From JBFLXR01 sp040757065 (GTDB taxonomy: Bacteria > Pseudomonadota > Gammaproteobacteria > Burkholderiales > Gallionellaceae): DNA of 64,000 nt. The position numbers and the translations under genes are program-made. The DNA is taken from NCBI GenBank assembly GCA_040757065.1, contig JBFLXR010000004.1, forward strand, positions 77,894 through 141,893, in the 5' to 3' direction. Every line of letters starts with the position of its first letter. Within the stretch, counting starts at the first letter, position 1. Below, piece after piece: positions 38,221 through 48,017 of the stretch. The notes beneath the pieces are model-generated. The model made no database searches. It saw only the letters and a list, made by a program, of their open reading frames with translations, and was not told the DNA's origin.

Positions 38221-39054
38221 ATGCCTCCGATTCCTCCCATCGTCATGACTTTCTCTGCGACCGACCCGACCGGCGGGGCGGGGATGCAAGCCGACTTGCT
38301 GACTATTGCCAGCATCGGCTGCCATCCGTTGTCGGTGGTGACGGCTGTTACGGTGCAGGACAGCACCGGCGTGGAAGATATTCAGTCTATCGATACCGAA
38401 CTGGTGGTCGATCAGGCGCGCACCGTGCTGGAAGATATGCCGGTGGCGGCGTTTAAGATCGGGATGCTGGGCAGTGTGGAAAATATCGCCGCCATCGCCG
38501 AAATTATTTCCGACTATCCCGATATTCCGCTGGTGCTGGATCCGGTGTTGGCTTCCGGGCGCGGCGATGAGCTGGCGAACGAAGAAATGGTGGATGCGAT
38601 GCGCGAATTGCTGTTGCCGCAAACTACCATTCTGACGCCGAACAGTATCGAAGTGCGCCGATTGGTGCAGGACGAGGACAACGAAGACGATAATCCCGAT
38701 CTGTTCGAAAGCGCACGCCGCATTGTTGAATTGGGGTGCGAATATGTGCTGGTAACCGGCACACACGAGAATACCCCGAAGGTCATTAATACCTTATACG
38801 GCGAACGCGGCATTATCCGCAGCGATACCTGGCCGCGTCTGCCGGGAATTTATCACGGTTCCGGCTGTACGCTGGCTTCGGCTGTGGCGGCGCTGCTGGC
38901 GAACGGTTTGCCGATAGAGGAAGCGGTACACGAAGCGCAGGAATACACGTGGCAGACTTTGCAGTACGGCTTTCGTCCCGGCATGGGGCAGCACATTCCA
39001 GATCGCTTGTTCTGGGCGCGTGAGGAAGAGGATGCCGGAGAAATCCGTCACTAA
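38221..39054 (+). CDS. thiD: Hydroxymethylpyrimidine/phosphomethylpyrimidine kinase
   Basis: A 277-residue ribokinase-like kinase that phosphorylates the pyrimidine half of thiamine twice. Landmarks: FSATDPTGGAGMQADLLTI at the N-terminus, VTAVTVQDSTGV, VLDPVLASGRGDEL, and the GSGCTLASAVAALLANG anion-hole motif with the catalytic Cys region. The length is normal. The start at 38221 is preferred; the open frame upstream to 38116 covers the promoter. The gene overlaps thiE by 23 bases, so they are probably translated together. thiC, thiG and other thiamine genes are not in the window. Confidence 0.94.
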   Translation: MPPIPPIVMTFSATDPTGGAGMQADLLTIASIGCHPLSVVTAVTVQDSTGVEDIQSIDTELVVDQARTVLEDMPVAAFKIGMLGSVENIAAIAEIISDYPDIPLVLDPVLASGRGDELANEEMVDAMRELLLPQTTILTPNSIEVRRLVQDEDNEDDNPDLFESARRIVELGCEYVLVTGTHENTPKVINTLYGERGIIRSDTWPRLPGIYHGSGCTLASAVAALLANGLPIEEAVHEAQEYTWQTLQYGFRPGMGQHIPDRLFWAREEEDAGEIRH

Positions 39055-39679
39055 GATTGCCGGGCTGTACGCAATTACTCCGGATTGTGCCGATACTGCC
39101 GAGTTGCTGCGGCGAAGCCGTCTGGCTCTGCAGGGCGGCGCTCGGGTGCTGCAATACCGCAGCAAGCTGGCCGATGCGGGGTTGCGACGCGAGCAGGTGC
39201 TCGCTTTGCGTGCACTGACGCGCGAATACGGCGCGACGTACATCGTCAACGACGATGCGCTGCTGGCGCAAGCGGTTGAGGCGGACGGTGTACACCTCGG
39301 TGCGGAAGACGGTGAGATTGTCGCAGCGCGCACCGTGCTGGGTACGCACAAGCTGATCGGTGTCTCTTGTTATAATCGTATGGATTTGGCACGGGCAGCG
39401 AAGCAAGCCGGTGCGGATTACGTTGCGTTCGGTGCATTTTTTTCTTCACGGGTGAAGCCGGAGGCGGTAACCGCGGAACTTGGATTGTTGCGAGAGGCAC
39501 GCCGCACGTTAAATGTTCCGGTGGTGGCGATCGGCGGGGTGACTGCGCAGAATGGCGCCATACTGATCGAAGCTGGCGCGGACGCGTTGGCAGTGATTTC
39601 TGCGGTGTTCGATGCCCCCGACATTGCGGCCGGCGCACAAGAATTTTCGAAATTATTCAGGCAGGAAGAGGCAATATGA
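39032..39679 (+). CDS. thiE: Thiamine-phosphate synthase
   Basis: A 215-residue TIM-barrel enzyme that joins the pyrimidine and thiazole phosphates into thiamine phosphate. Visible motifs: [23 protein letters not shown] (pyrophosphate site), [24 protein letters not shown], and [30 protein letters not shown]. The ATG at 39032 lies inside the end of thiD after GAGGAAGAGG; a GTG at 39020 is an alternative. The stop TGA overlaps the hemL ATG (ATGA at 39676). Coupling of thiE with hemL is a familiar arrangement in betaproteobacteria and has no known biochemical reason. Confidence 0.94.
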   Translation: MPEKSVTKIAGLYAITPDCADTAELLRRSRLALQGGARVLQYRSKLADAGLRREQVLALRALTREYGATYIVNDDALLAQAVEADGVHLGAEDGEIVAARTVLGTHKLIGVSCYNRMDLARAAKQAGADYVAFGAFFSSRVKPEAVTAELGLLREARRTLNVPVVAIGGVTAQNGAILIEAGADALAVISAVFDAPDIAAGAQEFSKLFRQEEAI

Positions 39680-40956
39680 CTTCGCATAATCAAGAGTTGT
39701 TCGAACAATCCCAGCGCGTGATCCCCGGCGGGGTGAATTCTCCCGTGCGCGCATTCCGCTCGGTGGGCGGTACGCCGCTGTTTTTCAAGCGCGGTCAGGG
39801 CGCATACGTATGGGATGCCGACGACAAGCAGTACATCGATTATGTGGGTTCCTGGGGGCCGATGATCGTCGGCCACAGCCACCCGGAAGTGGTGAAAGCC
39901 GTGCAGGACGCGGCGGCTGCCGGACTGGGTTTCGGCGCACCGACTGCGACCGAATTGGAAATGGCCGAATTGCTGTGCAAGTTGCTGCCGAGTCTGGAAA
40001 TGGTGCGGCTGGTGAGTTCCGGCACCGAGGCGACCATGAGCGCGATTCGTCTGGCGCGCGGCTTCACCGGTCGCAGCCGCATTATCAAATTCGAGGGCTG
40101 CTACCACGGTCACGCCGACGGATTGTTGGTTAAGGCCGGTTCCGGTGCGCTGACCTTCGGCCAGCCCAGCTCTTCCGGCGTGCCGGCGGAAATCGCCGCA
40201 CTGACTACCGTGCTGGATTACAACGATGTGGCCGGGTTGGAGCGCACTTTTGCCGAAGTCGGGCATGAAATTGCTGCTGTGATTGTCGAGCCGGTGGCCG
40301 GCAACATGAATCTGATTAAGCCGAAGCGCGAATTCCTCGATGCAATGCGCAATTTGTGCACCCAGCATGGTGCAGTATTGATTCTGGACGAGGTGATGAC
40401 CGGCTTCCGCGTCAGCTTGCAAGGCGCGCAAGGTTACTTCGGTATCAAACCCGATTTGGTGACGCTGGGCAAAGTGATGGGCGGCGGTTTGCCTGCCGCA
40501 GCTTTCGGCGGTCGCCGCGACATTATGCAATGTCTGGCTCCGCTGGGTGCGGTTTATCAGGCGGGCACCCTGTCCGGCAATCCGGTGGCAGTGGCGGCCG
40601 GTTTGACGACCCTCAAGCTGGTACAGGCTCCGGGGTTCTACGCGCGTTTGGAACAATTAGCCGAAAAGATGACTGCCGGCTTGTCCGCCAGTGCGCAGAA
40701 GCATGGCATCCCGTTCTGCGCTCAGTCGGTCGGCGGCATGTTCGGCTTGTATTTCAGCGCGACTCCGCCGACCAGCTATGCCGAAGTGATGCAATGCGAC
40801 AAAGAGGCGTTCAACCGCTTCTTCCACGCTATGCTGGACGAAGGGGTGTATCTGGCGCCTTCGGCCTTCGAAGCGGGCTTCGTCTCGGCGGCGCATACCG
40901 ACGAGGACATCGACCGTACCATCGCGGCGGCCGATAAAATTTTTGCGGCCTGGTAA
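39676..40956 (+). CDS. hemL: Glutamate-1-semialdehyde 2,1-aminomutase
   Basis: A 426-residue PLP enzyme that converts glutamate-1-semialdehyde to 5-aminolevulinate, the first committed haem precursor. The PLP lysine is Lys266 in [17 protein letters not shown]; other motifs are [48 protein letters not shown] and [10 protein letters not shown]. It starts overlapping thiE by 4 bases and ends immediately before engB. The next haem gene, hemB, lies 0.8 kb downstream but is separated by a putative small RNA on the other strand, so it probably has its own promoter. Confidence 0.96.
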   Translation: MTSHNQELFEQSQRVIPGGVNSPVRAFRSVGGTPLFFKRGQGAYVWDADDKQYIDYVGSWGPMIVGHSHPEVVKAVQDAAAAGLGFGAPTATELEMAELLCKLLPSLEMVRLVSSGTEATMSAIRLARGFTGRSRIIKFEGCYHGHADGLLVKAGSGALTFGQPSSSGVPAEIAALTTVLDYNDVAGLERTFAEVGHEIAAVIVEPVAGNMNLIKPKREFLDAMRNLCTQHGAVLILDEVMTGFRVSLQGAQGYFGIKPDLVTLGKVMGGGLPAAAFGGRRDIMQCLAPLGAVYQAGTLSGNPVAVAAGLTTLKLVQAPGFYARLEQLAEKMTAGLSASAQKHGIPFCAQSVGGMFGLYFSATPPTSYAEVMQCDKEAFNRFFHAMLDEGVYLAPSAFEAGFVSAAHTDEDIDRTIAAADKIFAAW

Positions 40957-41571
40957 ATGGGACTGTTCTCCAAAGCCAAGTTTCTCATTACGGTCAATCA
41001 CCTGCGCGACTTGCCGCTGCATGGCGGCAAGGAGGTGGCCTTTGCCGGTCGCTCGAACGCAGGGAAGTCCAGTGCGATCAATACGTTAGCTAATCACACC
41101 CGGCTGGCGTTTACCAGTAAAACACCGGGGCGCACTCAGCACATCAACTATTTCGAGTTAGGCGATGCACGCTTTCTGGTCGATTTGCCGGGTTACGGCT
41201 ACGCCAAAGTGCCGCCGGATATCCAGCAACATTGGCAGGAGCTGCTGGGGTGCTACCTGCAAACCCGTGAGGCGCTGTGCGGGCTGGTTCTAATTATGGA
41301 TGCACGTCATCCGCTGACGCCGCTCGATGAGTACATGCTCGATTGGTTTGCCCCGACCGGCAAACCGGTGCATGTGCTGTTGACCAAGTCGGACAAGCTC
41401 AGCCGCCAGCAAGCGACGCTGACCCTGCGGCGTGTAAAATCGCACCTCGATGCGCACTACCCGAATTGTTCGGTACAGTTGTTCTCCAGTCTGAAGAAGA
41501 TGGGGGTTGAAGAGGCCGAAAACGTGATTGCAGGCTGGTTCGGCAGCAATGAGGAAGTGAGCGCCGACTGA
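40957..41571 (+). CDS. engB: Ribosome biogenesis GTP-binding protein YsxC/EngB
   Basis: A 204-residue small GTPase needed for assembly of the large ribosomal subunit. GTP motifs are complete: G1 [13 protein letters not shown]2 [15 protein letters not shown]3 [10 protein letters not shown]4 [10 protein letters not shown] and a plausible G5 LFSSLKKMG. The ATG follows the hemL stop directly, with no intergenic base, so translation is probably coupled. No plus-strand terminator is obvious after it; the hairpins beyond 41588 have their T-run on the opposite strand, so engB transcripts may read into the complement of the small RNA. Confidence 0.95.
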   Translation: MGLFSKAKFLITVNHLRDLPLHGGKEVAFAGRSNAGKSSAINTLANHTRLAFTSKTPGRTQHINYFELGDARFLVDLPGYGYAKVPPDIQQHWQELLGCYLQTREALCGLVLIMDARHPLTPLDEYMLDWFAPTGKPVHVLLTKSDKLSRQQATLTLRRVKSHLDAHYPNCSVQLFSSLKKMGVEEAENVIAGWFGSNEEVSAD

Positions 41572-41587
41572 CCGGCTGCAAGCAGGC

Positions 41588-41626
41588 AAAAAAAACGCCC
41601 CTGAACCAAAGGGGGAGGTCAGGGGC
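41588..41626 (-). terminator. Rho-independent terminator ending the small RNA
   Basis: Minus-strand stem GCCCCTGA/TCAGGGGC (plus-strand arms 41597-41604 and 41619-41626), 14-base C-rich loop, then G and eight T (41588-41595). The T-run exists only in the minus direction. Confidence 0.85.
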
Positions 41627-41700
41627 AGAAGGTCTTAACAATTGGGGAGTTAAGACACCCGCTCAGGGAGGAGAAACGGGAGATAACTCGCGTTATCTGT
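41588..41700 (-). ncRNA. Candidate small RNA with CU-rich anti-Shine-Dalgarno loops
   Basis: Read on the minus strand this stretch folds into four consecutive hairpins ending in a textbook terminator. Hairpin A: 7-bp stem 41681-41687/41692-41698 with a GCGA tetraloop. B: stem 41658-41663/41675-41680, loop TCTCCTCCCTG. C: 8-bp stem 41632-41639/41649-41656, loop TCCCCAATT. D: 8-bp stem 41597-41604/41619-41626, loop CCTCCCCCTTTGGT, followed by eight T. Loops B and D are complementary to GGAGG ribosome-binding sites. No protein is encoded. I recall an Rfam family called Betaproteobacteria toxic small RNA with an anti-SD motif, which this may belong to; I cannot check that here. The 5' end is uncertain, near 41700-41710. 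Confidence 0.7.
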
Positions 41701-41753
41701 ATGCTCAGAGTTACGGATATAAAATTAGTTCCATAAATTTTAAAAAATTCTAA

Positions 41754-42773
<1,020 letters not shown>

Positions 42774-42791
42774 CGCTTTCTGGCGTAAACG

Positions 42792-42819
42792 AAAAAGGCC
42801 GACGCAAGTCGGCCTTTTT
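42792..42819. terminator. Bidirectional Rho-independent terminator between hemB and waaA
   Basis: A 12-bp perfect stem, AAAAAGGCCGAC (42792-42803) and GTCGGCCTTTTT (42808-42819), closed by a GCAA tetraloop. The A and T runs serve transcription from either side, fitting the convergent hemB and waaA genes. Confidence 0.9.
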
Positions 42820-42830
42820 ATTTGGCGACT

Positions 42831-44087
42831 TTATTTAACGATGGACTGAATGCAGGTAAGTGCGCGCTGCGTGGCGCCCCGATTCTCGGCAACAAAGCGC
42901 AGTCCGGCCTGCCCCATCGTGCTGCGCGTTGCCGGGTCGGCTGCAAGACGGCCAACTTGCCGGATTAATTCTTCCGCACTTCCGATTTGATGGGCTGCAC
43001 CGCAAGCCAAGGCTTGCTCAACGGCTTGTGCAAAGTTATAGGTATGTTGCCCGATCAGGATGGGCTTACCGACAGCCGCAGCTTCGATCAGGTTTTGGCT
43101 GCCAAAGGGTAACAGGCTACCTCCGATGAAGGCGAGGTCACAGGCTGCATAATAGGCGAACATCTCTCCCATGCTGTCGCCCAACAGAATTTCAGTATCG
43201 GCTGCAACGGGCGCATTGTCGCTACGCCGCTGAAAGCGGAAGCCTTTTTGTTGTATCAGTTCGGCGACCTCGTCAAACCGCTGCGGATGGCGCGGTACCA
43301 GCACGCATAACAGGTTGGGTAACGTTGCGTCATGCAGGGCGTCGAGCAGCAGTGCCTCTTCGCCTTCTCGGGTGCTGGCGAGAAGCAGAATAAAACGGTC
43401 ACCGCATAATTTGCGCAAGTGTGCGCCCACTTCAATCTGGGTGGCAGGGGGAGTGAAGTCGAATTTGAGGTTGCCCATAACCGTTGGGTCGGTTGCCCCC
43501 AGCGCACGCAGACGTGCGGCATCGGCTTCGGTTTGTGCGGCGACTAGAGTTAAATCCTGTAGTGCGGCGCGGGACAGGTCTGCGTGGCGCGCGTAGCGGC
43601 GTGCCGATTTTTCCGACAGACGCGCGTTAAGCAGCAGTAAGGGAACAGAGGCTGCTTTGCAGGCGGCAATCAGGTTCGGCCAGATCTCGGTTTCGAGCAA
43701 AATGCCGACGGTCGGACGGAAATGGCGCAGAAAACGTCGCACGGCAAACGGGTAGTCGTAAGGCAAATAAACCCGCAGTACGCGGTCGCCATAGAGTTGC
43801 ATGCTGGTCGCCCGACCGGTCGGCGTAGTATGCGTCAGCAATAACTGATGATCGGGATAGGCTTGCAGCAGCGCTTCAACTAGGCTCGCTGCGGCGCGGG
43901 TTTCGCCGACCGAGACGGTATGCAGCCAAATCAAGGGCTGTTGCGGATAAGAGCGGTAAAAACCGAAGCGCTCGGGGATATGCTGCAAATATTCCGGTTG
44001 CTTGCGGGCTCGCCATAGCAGGTGAAATACCACATAGGGCAGCAATAACCAGAGTAGCAGTCGGTAGCCGAGTCGGGTACTAGACAT
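42831..44087 (-). CDS. waaA: 3-deoxy-D-manno-octulosonic acid (Kdo) transferase
   Basis: A 418-residue GT30 glycosyltransferase that adds Kdo to lipid A precursor at the inner membrane. An N-terminal hydrophobic anchor (residues 7-25, GYRLLLWLLLPYVVFHLL) precedes the catalytic fold with Glu in WLHTVSVGETRAA, plus ILLETEIWPNLIAACK and VMGNLKFD, and the CMP-Kdo region FIGGSLLPFGSQNLIEAAAVGKP. It overlaps waaC by 8 bases, so the two LPS-core enzymes are one unit. Whether it adds one or two Kdo residues cannot be told from sequence. Confidence 0.95.
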   Translation of the reverse strand: MSSTRLGYRLLLWLLLPYVVFHLLWRARKQPEYLQHIPERFGFYRSYPQQPLIWLHTVSVGETRAAASLVEALLQAYPDHQLLLTHTTPTGRATSMQLYGDRVLRVYLPYDYPFAVRRFLRHFRPTVGILLETEIWPNLIAACKAASVPLLLLNARLSEKSARRYARHADLSRAALQDLTLVAAQTEADAARLRALGATDPTVMGNLKFDFTPPATQIEVGAHLRKLCGDRFILLLASTREGEEALLLDALHDATLPNLLCVLVPRHPQRFDEVAELIQQKGFRFQRRSDNAPVAADTEILLGDSMGEMFAYYAACDLAFIGGSLLPFGSQNLIEAAAVGKPILIGQHTYNFAQAVEQALACGAAHQIGSAEELIRQVGRLAADPATRSTMGQAGLRFVAENRGATQRALTCIQSIVK

Positions 44088-45036
44088 GCAGCCCCGCGCG
44101 GTTAAGGATGGCGACTACCTCTTCGACGCTTGGCGGTTTGCCGGAGCTGCCGAGATTGTGAGCGTTTACTCCGGCATAAAGGCCGGTGAGGCCGGGGTCG
44201 GTGGCGGTATAAATGCCGATGGTCGGCACATTCAGTGCGGCCGCCAGATGCGCAAGTCCGGTGTCGACCCCGACGGCAGCACGTGCGTTGCCGAGAAGTG
44301 CAGCAGCTTCCCGAAGGTTGAGACGCGGTGCGCAGAAGGCTCCGGGAATCGCTTGCGCCAGTCGTTCGGCCCGTTGGCGCTCGGTATCGCTACCCCATGG
44401 CAGGATGCTGCGTAGTCCGGCAGCATACAGGCGATGGCCGAGCGCAACCCAGTTGGCTTCGTTCCAGAGTTTGTCGTCGCGGCTGGTGGCGTGCAACAAC
44501 GCGACATAGGGCTCTGTGTGGAGCCACGGTAAGGTGAGCGGCGGCGCGACGATGCCGTAATTCGGTTCGCCTTGCGGCGTGTACCCAAGGGCCAGTCCGG
44601 CGAGGCGACGGTTGCGTTCCACCGCATGCAACTGCTTGGGAACGGAGAATTTGCGCTCATAAAACAGGCTTGCCAGCGGTTCGCGCGCGCTACTCCAATC
44701 GTAGCCGCAATGCGGCGCACGGACAAAGCGGGCAATCACTGCGCTTTTGAACAGTCCCTGCGTGTCCAGCACAAGATCGTAATGTCGGGCGGATAAGTGG
44801 TTGCGGAAAGCCTTCATTTCCGGGCGCGCAGCCGCGAAGGATTTGCGCCAACGCCGAATTGCAACCGGAATGACTTCGCGCACCCCGGGGTGCAGCGCGG
44901 GCAGTGCGGCAAATGCTTCTTCTACTACCCAATCGAGCTTGGTTCCGGGGTGATGTTGCAGAATGTCGCTGACAACCGGCAGGTTGTGCAGCACATCGCC
45001 CATCGAAGAGGTTTTGACGAGTAGAACTTCCGGCAT
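44080..45036 (-). CDS. waaC: Lipopolysaccharide heptosyltransferase I
   Basis: A 318-residue GT9 heptosyltransferase that adds the first L-glycero-D-manno-heptose to Kdo of the inner core. Landmarks: VLLVKTSSMGDVLHNLPVVSDI at the N-terminus, YDLVLDTQGLFKSAVIARF, and the donor site AVGVDTGLAHLAAALNVPTIGIYTATDP. It starts from an ATG at 45036 opposite a histidine kinase gene. The ~130-base gap contains -10-like sequences on both strands (GATAAT for this gene). Its product and WaaA prepare the core onto which the O-antigen encoded from 48 kb would be ligated. Confidence 0.94.
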   Translation of the reverse strand: MPEVLLVKTSSMGDVLHNLPVVSDILQHHPGTKLDWVVEEAFAALPALHPGVREVIPVAIRRWRKSFAAARPEMKAFRNHLSARHYDLVLDTQGLFKSAVIARFVRAPHCGYDWSSAREPLASLFYERKFSVPKQLHAVERNRRLAGLALGYTPQGEPNYGIVAPPLTLPWLHTEPYVALLHATSRDDKLWNEANWVALGHRLYAAGLRSILPWGSDTERQRAERLAQAIPGAFCAPRLNLREAAALLGNARAAVGVDTGLAHLAAALNVPTIGIYTATDPGLTGLYAGVNAHNLGSSGKPPSVEEVVAILNRAGLHV

Positions 45037-45166
45037 GAAAAAGCGTCTAATTGTATGTTTTTACGAAGGGTCGGTATTATCACCTCGCCACCGGATAAAA
45101 GATATACTAGAAACTTGCGGATTGTCCAATAACGGGACTGCGATCAAGGGAACCGAAAGTAAGTTA

Positions 45167-46624
45167 ATGAAGCTGCCGAAACAGATTAAGAAGCTGGATG
45201 CTTTTGTGCGCCGACAGCCGCAATTCAACGCCGGGCTGGGTCTGGTCGTTCTGCAGGTCGTTTTGTTGTATCTGGATTACGCGACCGGCCCGGATATTCC
45301 GTTCACCCTGTTTTATTTGTCGGTCATCTATTTGTCGCTGATTTATGTGGAGCGACGGTTCTCATATTTGTTGGCGTTCTTGACGCCTTTGCTGAAAACG
45401 CATCTTGGATTGCTTCAAATACCGGATGACTTGCACGTGGCGACGGTTGTGTGGCGTTTCTTTTCGGCGGTCGTCATGTATCAAGTATTCTGCTATCTGA
45501 TGGATGCACAGATCAGTCGTAGAAAAAGCGCCGAAATCGCTTTGCACTCCCTATCGGAACTGAATCAGTCGATTATTACCAATACCGATGCCGGAATTAT
45601 GGTGTTCAAGGAATCGGGGTCGTGTTCGATGGCCAATCCAGCGGCGGCCAGAATCGTCGGCGCACCGCTGGTGCGCTTGTTGGCGTTCAATTTCCGCCGC
45701 GACGAAGGGGGGTATGAGCCGGACTGGTTTGCGGCAGCCGAGCAGGCGCTGACAACGGGGAAAACCCAGAAGCTGGAATTTCCGGTGCGCAATTTACGCG
45801 GGGAGGAAATCTGGTGCATTGCGGCGATGAGCCGGATTATGCGGCAGCATGGCGAACCACACTTGTTGGTGGTGTTCGAGGATGTGTCGGCTTATAAAGA
45901 GGCTTTGCGCTCATTGGTCGTGGCGCACCGCACGGCCGAGGCGGCACTGAACCGGGCCGGTGAAGCCGAACGCAGAATTATCAGTATTAGCGAGGAGACG
46001 CAGCAGCGGATCGGACAGGAGCTGCACGACGATCTCGGTCAGCATTTGACTGGGGTGGCGTTTATGTCCGAGGTGTTGGCGCAGAAATTAAAAAATAACG
46101 ATAAGATCGACCAGCGAGAGATGTCCAAGATTACCGCACTCGTCAATGAGGCGATTTCCAAAACCAGACAGTTGGCACATGGCTTGTACCCGGTCGAGCT
46201 GAAGGAAAGCGGGCTGGAGGCGATGCTGAACAAATTTGCGGAGAATGTCCGTTCCGTCTACGGGATTGAATGCGAATTCGTCGCTGGACAAGCAGTGATT
46301 GCCCAGGAAAGTTTCGAAGAGGGCGTTCACCTGTTCCGCATTGCGCAAGAAGCGGTGAATAATGCCATCCGGCACGGCAATGCCAGCCGGATAAGATTGA
46401 CGCTGAATACCGATGCGGAGGGCAGGACGATGGAAATCGAGGATAACGGTTCCGGAATTCAGGCGGGCGGAGAGGGGCATAAGCCGGGTATCGGTATGTA
46501 TACCATGCAGTATCGGGCTGCCCTGATCGGTGCGGATCTGAGCGTGCAATCGCCCCATGCCGGCGGGACGCGCATAACGGTACATTTGCCTGTACAATAT
46601 GCACATGAGCGACAAGTTGCCTGA
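45167..46624 (+). CDS. NarL-type sensor histidine kinase with membrane N-terminus and PAS domain
   Basis: A 485-residue kinase from the ATG at 45167. Four membrane helices (about residues 22-112) form an unassigned sensor region with few periplasmic residues. A PAS domain follows (about 135-245, SIITNTDAGIMVFKESGSCSMANPAA in pieces), then a HisKA_3 dimer domain with the phospho-accepting His287 in QELHDDLGQHLTG, and an HATPase with EAVNNAIRHGNAS and IEDNGSGIQ. The start is placed after a TATACT -10-like motif at 45103-45108; an upstream in-frame ATG at 45035 would cross that promoter. The 3' end overlaps the response regulator gene by 20 bases, so they are a pair. The stimulus is unknown. Confidence 0.9.
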   Translation: MKLPKQIKKLDAFVRRQPQFNAGLGLVVLQVVLLYLDYATGPDIPFTLFYLSVIYLSLIYVERRFSYLLAFLTPLLKTHLGLLQIPDDLHVATVVWRFFSAVVMYQVFCYLMDAQISRRKSAEIALHSLSELNQSIITNTDAGIMVFKESGSCSMANPAAARIVGAPLVRLLAFNFRRDEGGYEPDWFAAAEQALTTGKTQKLEFPVRNLRGEEIWCIAAMSRIMRQHGEPHLLVVFEDVSAYKEALRSLVVAHRTAEAALNRAGEAERRIISISEETQQRIGQELHDDLGQHLTGVAFMSEVLAQKLKNNDKIDQREMSKITALVNEAISKTRQLAHGLYPVELKESGLEAMLNKFAENVRSVYGIECEFVAGQAVIAQESFEEGVHLFRIAQEAVNNAIRHGNASRIRLTLNTDAEGRTMEIEDNGSGIQAGGEGHKPGIGMYTMQYRAALIGADLSVQSPHAGGTRITVHLPVQYAHERQVA

Positions 46625-47285
46625 AAAAGCCAAGATTCTGATCGTGGACGACCATCCGGTCGTGCGCGAGGGTTTGGCGATGCTGATTAACCGCGAAGCC
46701 GATTTGCACGTTTGCTGCGAAGCCAGCAGTATCGGTGAGGCGATGGCGGCGAATCGAGCATGCCGTCACGATCTGGCGATCGTCGATATGTCGCTGTCCG
46801 GCGAATCCGGCTTCGAGCTGATCAAAAAGCTGCAATTCGATTCGCCTGACTTGCCGGTGCTGATGGTTTCCATGCACGACGAGTCGGTATATGCCGAGCC
46901 TGCCTTGCGTGCCGGTGCGCGCGGTTACATCATGAAGCAGGCAGCAACGGATACCTTGCTGTATGCCATCCGGCAGATTCTGCGCGGTGAGTTGTATGTC
47001 AGCGACAAAATCCGCACCCGCATGTTGCAAAAAATGATGCACGGTAAGACTGCGACTTCCCCGGTTGCCGGGCTGACGCCGGGAGAGTTTGAAATTCTGC
47101 ACATGATCGGTATGGGTATGGGAACCAGTGAAATTGCCGAGAAGCTGTCCCGCAGTGTGAAAACGATCGAGGCGCACCGTGCCAACATCAAGCGTAAATT
47201 GAATTTGCAGACCGGGGCGCAACTCACCCGTTTCGCCATCAATCTGGTGTCTTCTCTGGAAGGCGCGCCGCCACCGCAGGAGTGA
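46605..47285 (+). CDS. LuxR/NarL-family response regulator
   Basis: A 226-residue regulator with a receiver domain (phosphorylated Asp61 in VDMSLSGESG, acidic pair in VDDHPVV, Lys in YIMKQAA) and a C-terminal LuxR helix-turn-helix (about 160-215, LTPGEFEILHMIGMGMGTSEIAEKLSRS). It is coupled to the upstream kinase by overlap, so it is its cognate partner. A second ATG six bases earlier (46599) is possible. Targets are not known; the inverted repeat before the downstream alarmone hydrolase gene is one candidate site, purely by proximity. Confidence 0.93.
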   Translation: MSDKLPEKAKILIVDDHPVVREGLAMLINREADLHVCCEASSIGEAMAANRACRHDLAIVDMSLSGESGFELIKKLQFDSPDLPVLMVSMHDESVYAEPALRAGARGYIMKQAATDTLLYAIRQILRGELYVSDKIRTRMLQKMMHGKTATSPVAGLTPGEFEILHMIGMGMGTSEIAEKLSRSVKTIEAHRANIKRKLNLQTGAQLTRFAINLVSSLEGAPPPQE

Positions 47286-47393
47286 CCTGACACAAACCGT
47301 AGGGTTTCCCCTTGCGTTTTTTAGGGGGGAACGCTGCGCAATAACCTCTCGAACCCGATGTCGGACGTCGGCTCTTCTTTTTAATATGCCAGT

Positions 47394-47409
47394 GTCGGTT
47401 TATACCGAC
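47394..47409. repeat. Inverted repeat upstream of the alarmone hydrolase gene
   Basis: GTCGGT (47394-47399), TTAT, ACCGAC (47404-47409): a perfect 6-bp inverted repeat 24 bases before the ATG. It could be an operator or a leader hairpin. The surrounding 147-base gap also holds a GAACCCGATGTCGGACGTCGG stretch with partial dyad symmetry but no clear terminator. Confidence 0.5.
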
Positions 47410-47432
47410 CGCACTACAAATAGGAGAGCATA

Positions 47433-47996
47433 ATGGGGAACGATATTGTCAGAATTGCCGAGGCGCTGGATTACGCTGCTGTTAAGCATGTTCATCAGCG
47501 ACGCAAAGGCGAATTGGCCGAGCCGTATCTCAATCACGTCACTGAAGTGGCTCGCTTAATTGCGACCGCGACCGAAGGGAAAGATCCGAATCTGGTTATA
47601 GCAGCTTTGTTGCACGATACGATGGAAGACCAAGGTGTCGGCTACGATGAGTTGTGTCTGCGCTTTGGCGAAGATGTGGCAAACCTGGTGCAGGAGGTGA
47701 CCGACGATATGTCGATACCCAAGCCGGAGCGCAAGTTGTTGCAACAATTTAATGCCTCTCTTAAATCGCCGCGCGCCAAAATGCTACGCATCGCTGATAA
47801 AACTTCCAATCTGCACTCATTGCTGAATAGCCCGCCCAAGCACTGGGATATGGAGCGCAAGCGCGAGTATTTCGAATGGTCACGTCGGGTGGTAGAAGGC
47901 TGCCGAGGCGTCAATGCTGCTCTGGAGACGGTATTCGACGCGGCTTATCAGCGGCGCGGGGAGTTGGAAAGTTTTTCTTTGCAGAGGGCAGCGTAA
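47433..47996 (+). CDS. Mesh1-like small alarmone hydrolase (HD domain)
   Basis: A 187-residue single-domain HD protein resembling the hydrolase half of SpoT/RelA and animal Mesh1, which removes the 3'-pyrophosphate from (p)ppGpp. The HD metal set is visible: His35 (YLNH), His61-Asp62 (LLHDTMED) and Asp122 with Asn126 (IADKTSNL). The stretches EVTDDMSIPKPERKLLQ and REYFEWSRRVVEG closely follow the Mesh1 pattern. No synthetase, TGS or ACT domain is attached. AGGAGAG precedes the ATG. It stands between the two-component pair and the O-antigen locus. Alternative substrates such as NADPH, reported for animal Mesh1, cannot be excluded. Confidence 0.88.
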   Translation: MGNDIVRIAEALDYAAVKHVHQRRKGELAEPYLNHVTEVARLIATATEGKDPNLVIAALLHDTMEDQGVGYDELCLRFGEDVANLVQEVTDDMSIPKPERKLLQQFNASLKSPRAKMLRIADKTSNLHSLLNSPPKHWDMERKREYFEWSRRVVEGCRGVNAALETVFDAAYQRRGELESFSLQRAA

Positions 47997-48017
47997 AGTC
48001 GGGGCATGGATTTATGG

